Below are positions 5,271-7,086 of a DNA stretch of 7,086 nt, piece after piece (position 1 is the stretch's first letter; each line of letters begins with the position of its first letter). Both the position numbers and the translations under genes were made by a program. Origin of the DNA: Oscillospiraceae bacterium (GTDB lineage: Bacteria > Bacillota > Clostridia > Oscillospirales > Acutalibacteraceae); assembly GCA_003486665.1 (NCBI GenBank), contig DNGF01000280.1, positions 207 to 7,292 of the forward strand, given 5' to 3'. Below the pieces are notes generated by a model. The model did not search any database, was not told the origin of the DNA, and saw only the letters and a program-made list of their open reading frames with translations.

Positions 5271-7010
5271 TCAGACATTTGCCTTGGACTTGTTATATTC
5301 GTCAATTGTTGATGAATTCTTTGTTTCAACGTGCGAGAAGAAGAAATTCTTTCTCTCCTCGGAATTGATAACGGTTACGGGCTTGATCTGGTTGAGTACA
5401 ACACCCTTTGCTCTGAGCGACTCTCTGTAGTCCCAGTATGTCTTTTCCTTAAGAATAAGTATCTCAGGCTCGCTGAGCATACCCCAGCGTCTGTACTTGA
5501 AATATTTCTCGTTAACGCCCTTGAGTTCCTCGTCAAGAAGCTCGATCATCTTCCTGCGCGTATCCTCGTCAACAGGAGTTTCCGGCTCAACGAACATACA
5601 GTAACGCGGCGGCTTTGTTGAATAGTCGGGATAGAAGCTGAATCCCTTGAAGCCGACTCCGGCTTTCTCGGCTGTCTTTGCGGCAGAGAACTCAACCATC
5701 TGGGTTGTCGTCTTTTCGTTTGCAACGTTCATGCTGAGGTTCTGTCTGTAAAGAAGCTCGACTCTCGGAGTGTTGTTATACATCTTTGTGACATGAACAA
5801 CGTCCTCGATCTTATATCTGTAAAGACCTGAGAAGTTGGAAACAACAAGCTCATAGTCCTTGCCGACCTCGATTTCGTTGATAAGAAGCGGCTTAACATC
5901 GTCCCTTGCGTGTTCCTCGCCCTCTTCAATCGGGAGGAACTCGAAGAAGATACAGTGCGGAAGAAGAACGGAATCGTTAACGTTCAGCTCAACAGGAGCG
6001 GCAAAGAAGCCCTCCGCGGCGGCATAGCCCATGTTATGAAGCGGAAGATCGCCTACCGACTTGCGGAGCTTGTCAATATATACCTGAAGGCTTGAACCCA
6101 TCATGCCGTAGCCCCATACAAGCTTCGGCCAGATTCTCGGAGCAATGGGTGTATCAAAGCCCTTTTCAAACTCTCTTCTGAGTTCTGCGGCTCTCGTCGG
6201 ATTCGGTTTAAACATCTTCGAATACTTTGCGCGAAGTTCGGGGGTACACTTGATATTCGGGTTGATAATACCCTTTTCGATATCGTCGCAGAGCATCTCC
6301 CAGTTTTCCTCAAGATAGTCAAACATGGTTGTAAGAAGCGTAATAACAAGTGAGCCGAGATACGTTACGTTTCTGTTTTCAAGAGCAAAACGGAGCTGAA
6401 GATATGATGTATCGAGAAGCTCCTCATGTTCGGGGCAAAGAAGCGAATACGGCGATGTGCAGAAAAATCTTGTGATCGGCTTAAGGTATGTAAGCGGAAC
6501 CTGTCCTGCGCCGTTGCAGCGCTTGTTGTCGTCAAGATTATGACCCGAAAGGATAAGAACAAGCGGACCCATCTGATTCGGCATTCTTATGCCCTTGTTT
6601 TTCTTGAGCCAGTGTGCGGCAACCGCAACCGATACGGAGAAACCGATACACTGCATTTTCCAAAGGTCATTGATACCCTTCGGGAGAATTTTCGGCTTAC
6701 CGACAGAACCCGAAGACGAACAATACCTGATATTTTTACCTGAGAACATGAGCCTGTCCTCTTTGTTGTTGATCATTCTGTCAACATAAGGCTCATAGTC
6801 GGCATATGTTGTCAACGGAACTATTCTCTGATAGTCCTCGATCGACTTAACGTCACCTAAATGAAGCTTTTTGCCAAGCTCACAGTTCTTATTTCTTCTG
6901 ATGATCTTTTTGAGAACGCTTTTCTGCGCTTTCAAAGGATCCTTTGTAAAGTGATTGATCTCCCAGAGTGAAACATCTCCGAGAAAAATTCCGAAATCCG
7001 AAAAAGGCAT
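5271..7010 (-). CDS. GH3 family acyl-adenylate / acyl-amide synthetase
   Basis: The 579-residue protein belongs to the GH3 family (named after an auxin-responsive plant gene), a branch of adenylate-forming enzymes. Plant members activate carboxylic acids such as indole-acetate or jasmonate with ATP and join them to amino acids. The three ATP/AMP motifs are visible: SSSGSVGKPK at 98-107 (P-loop type), YAAAEG at 329-334 (the YxxSEG motif, with Ala for Ser) and YRYKIEDVV at 397-405 (the YRxGDVV motif, with Glu402 where Gly is usual). The C-terminal lid follows, with NVANEKTT (about 428-435, normally GEKT) and LNQIKPVTVI (about 539-548), the usual Q-x-K-x-P region. There is no signal peptide, so it is cytoplasmic. 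The length matches full-size family members. The ATG has a strong site (GGGAGGT, 8-base spacing). It precedes the exported hydrolase by 19 bases. The acyl acid and acceptor are unknown; bacterial GH3 proteins are mostly uncharacterised, and amide formation is inferred from plant enzymes. Confidence 0.9.
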   Translation of the reverse strand: MPFSDFGIFLGDVSLWEINHFTKDPLKAQKSVLKKIIRRNKNCELGKKLHLGDVKSIEDYQRIVPLTTYADYEPYVDRMINNKEDRLMFSGKNIRYCSSSGSVGKPKILPKGINDLWKMQCIGFSVSVAVAAHWLKKNKGIRMPNQMGPLVLILSGHNLDDNKRCNGAGQVPLTYLKPITRFFCTSPYSLLCPEHEELLDTSYLQLRFALENRNVTYLGSLVITLLTTMFDYLEENWEMLCDDIEKGIINPNIKCTPELRAKYSKMFKPNPTRAAELRREFEKGFDTPIAPRIWPKLVWGYGMMGSSLQVYIDKLRKSVGDLPLHNMGYAAAEGFFAAPVELNVNDSVLLPHCIFFEFLPIEEGEEHARDDVKPLLINEIEVGKDYELVVSNFSGLYRYKIEDVVHVTKMYNNTPRVELLYRQNLSMNVANEKTTTQMVEFSAAKTAEKAGVGFKGFSFYPDYSTKPPRYCMFVEPETPVDEDTRRKMIELLDEELKGVNEKYFKYRRWGMLSEPEILILKEKTYWDYRESLRAKGVVLNQIKPVTVINSEERKNFFFSHVETKNSSTIDEYNKSKANV

Positions 7011-7018
7011 TTCAATCT

Positions 7019-7025
7019 ACCTCCC
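7019..7025 (-). promoter_or_regulatory. Shine-Dalgarno GGGAGGT of the GH3 gene
   Basis: Read on the minus strand, GGGAGGT lies 8 bases before the ATG at 7010-7008, which fixes the start. No promoter is visible between it and the preceding reading frame, so the operon promoter is probably beyond the window. Confidence 0.85.
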
Positions 7026-7042
7026 GCTGTTTTTTTAATCCA

Positions 7043-7086
7043 TTACGAAAATTTGCGGTGCTGCACAAGCTCAAACCAAGGCTTCG
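7043..7086 (-). CDS. Probable C-terminal tail of an upstream operon gene (partial, unknown)
   Basis: On the minus strand one frame reads KPWFELVQHRKFS followed by TAA (7045-7043), entering from the window edge. Its composition is plausible for a protein C-terminus, and the 32-base gap to the GH3 start fits the compact operon. Another frame is open from the edge to a TGA at 7014-7012, just before the GH3 ATG (RSLGLSLCSTANFRNG and onward), but it runs through the Shine-Dalgarno and the A-run and looks less protein-like. The fragment is too short to name a family. Confidence 0.4.
   Translation of the reverse strand, partial: KPWFELVQHRKFS

Noticed and set aside
5252..5329. Longer forms of the alpha/beta hydrolase starting at TTG 5329 or ATG 5278
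   Set aside because: Both overlap the GH3 gene end, lack good ribosome sites and would put 26 or 9 polar residues in front of an otherwise typical signal sequence. The ATG at 5278 cannot be fully excluded because it overlaps the GH3 stop by only 8 bases.
5271..7010. GH3 gene as plant or other eukaryotic contamination or a recent transfer from a plant
   Set aside because: It is intronless, has a strong bacterial ribosome site, lies in a tight operon with bioY, and GH3 proteins occur in many bacteria; its codon use does not look different from its neighbours by eye.

Overview
The window looks like chromosome of an anaerobic Firmicute, probably of the Clostridia (gut or rumen Oscillospirales type). 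This is an inference from the strong GGAGG-type ribosome binding sites, a TTG start, an extended -10 promoter of the sigma-A type, a lone bioY (normal for Firmicutes using a shared ECF energising module) and the carbohydrate-active enzyme content. No mobile element, CRISPR array, tRNA or rRNA is visible.

There are two converging gene blocks. On the + strand (1-3038) lie the 3' part of a GH123/DUF4091-type glycoside hydrolase gene, cut by the window start, and then a gene for a cytoplasmic beta-lactamase-fold serine hydrolase that has its own promoter in the 77-base gap. On the - strand (7086 to 3098) lie the likely tail of an unknown gene, a GH3-family adenylate-forming acyl-amide synthetase, an exported or membrane-anchored LCAT-like alpha/beta hydrolase, and the biotin transporter component BioY. 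The two blocks meet at a strong hairpin with T-runs on both sides (3037-3099), which can end transcription from both directions.

The minus-strand genes are very tightly packed: gaps of 32, 19 and 3 bases, with the bioY Shine-Dalgarno inside the end of the hydrolase gene. They are therefore almost certainly one operon that starts outside the window. Its most interesting aspect is the pairing of a GH3 protein (a family known mainly for plant hormone-amino acid conjugation) with an exported hydrolase whose nucleophile elbow reads G-R-C-L-G, so that a cysteine sits where lipases and LCAT-type enzymes have serine. A pathway that makes and then exports, transfers or cleaves an acyl conjugate is a reasonable hypothesis, but the sequence does not prove it. 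The plus-strand genes are ordinary family members, apart from the uncharacterised C-terminal domain of the serine hydrolase.
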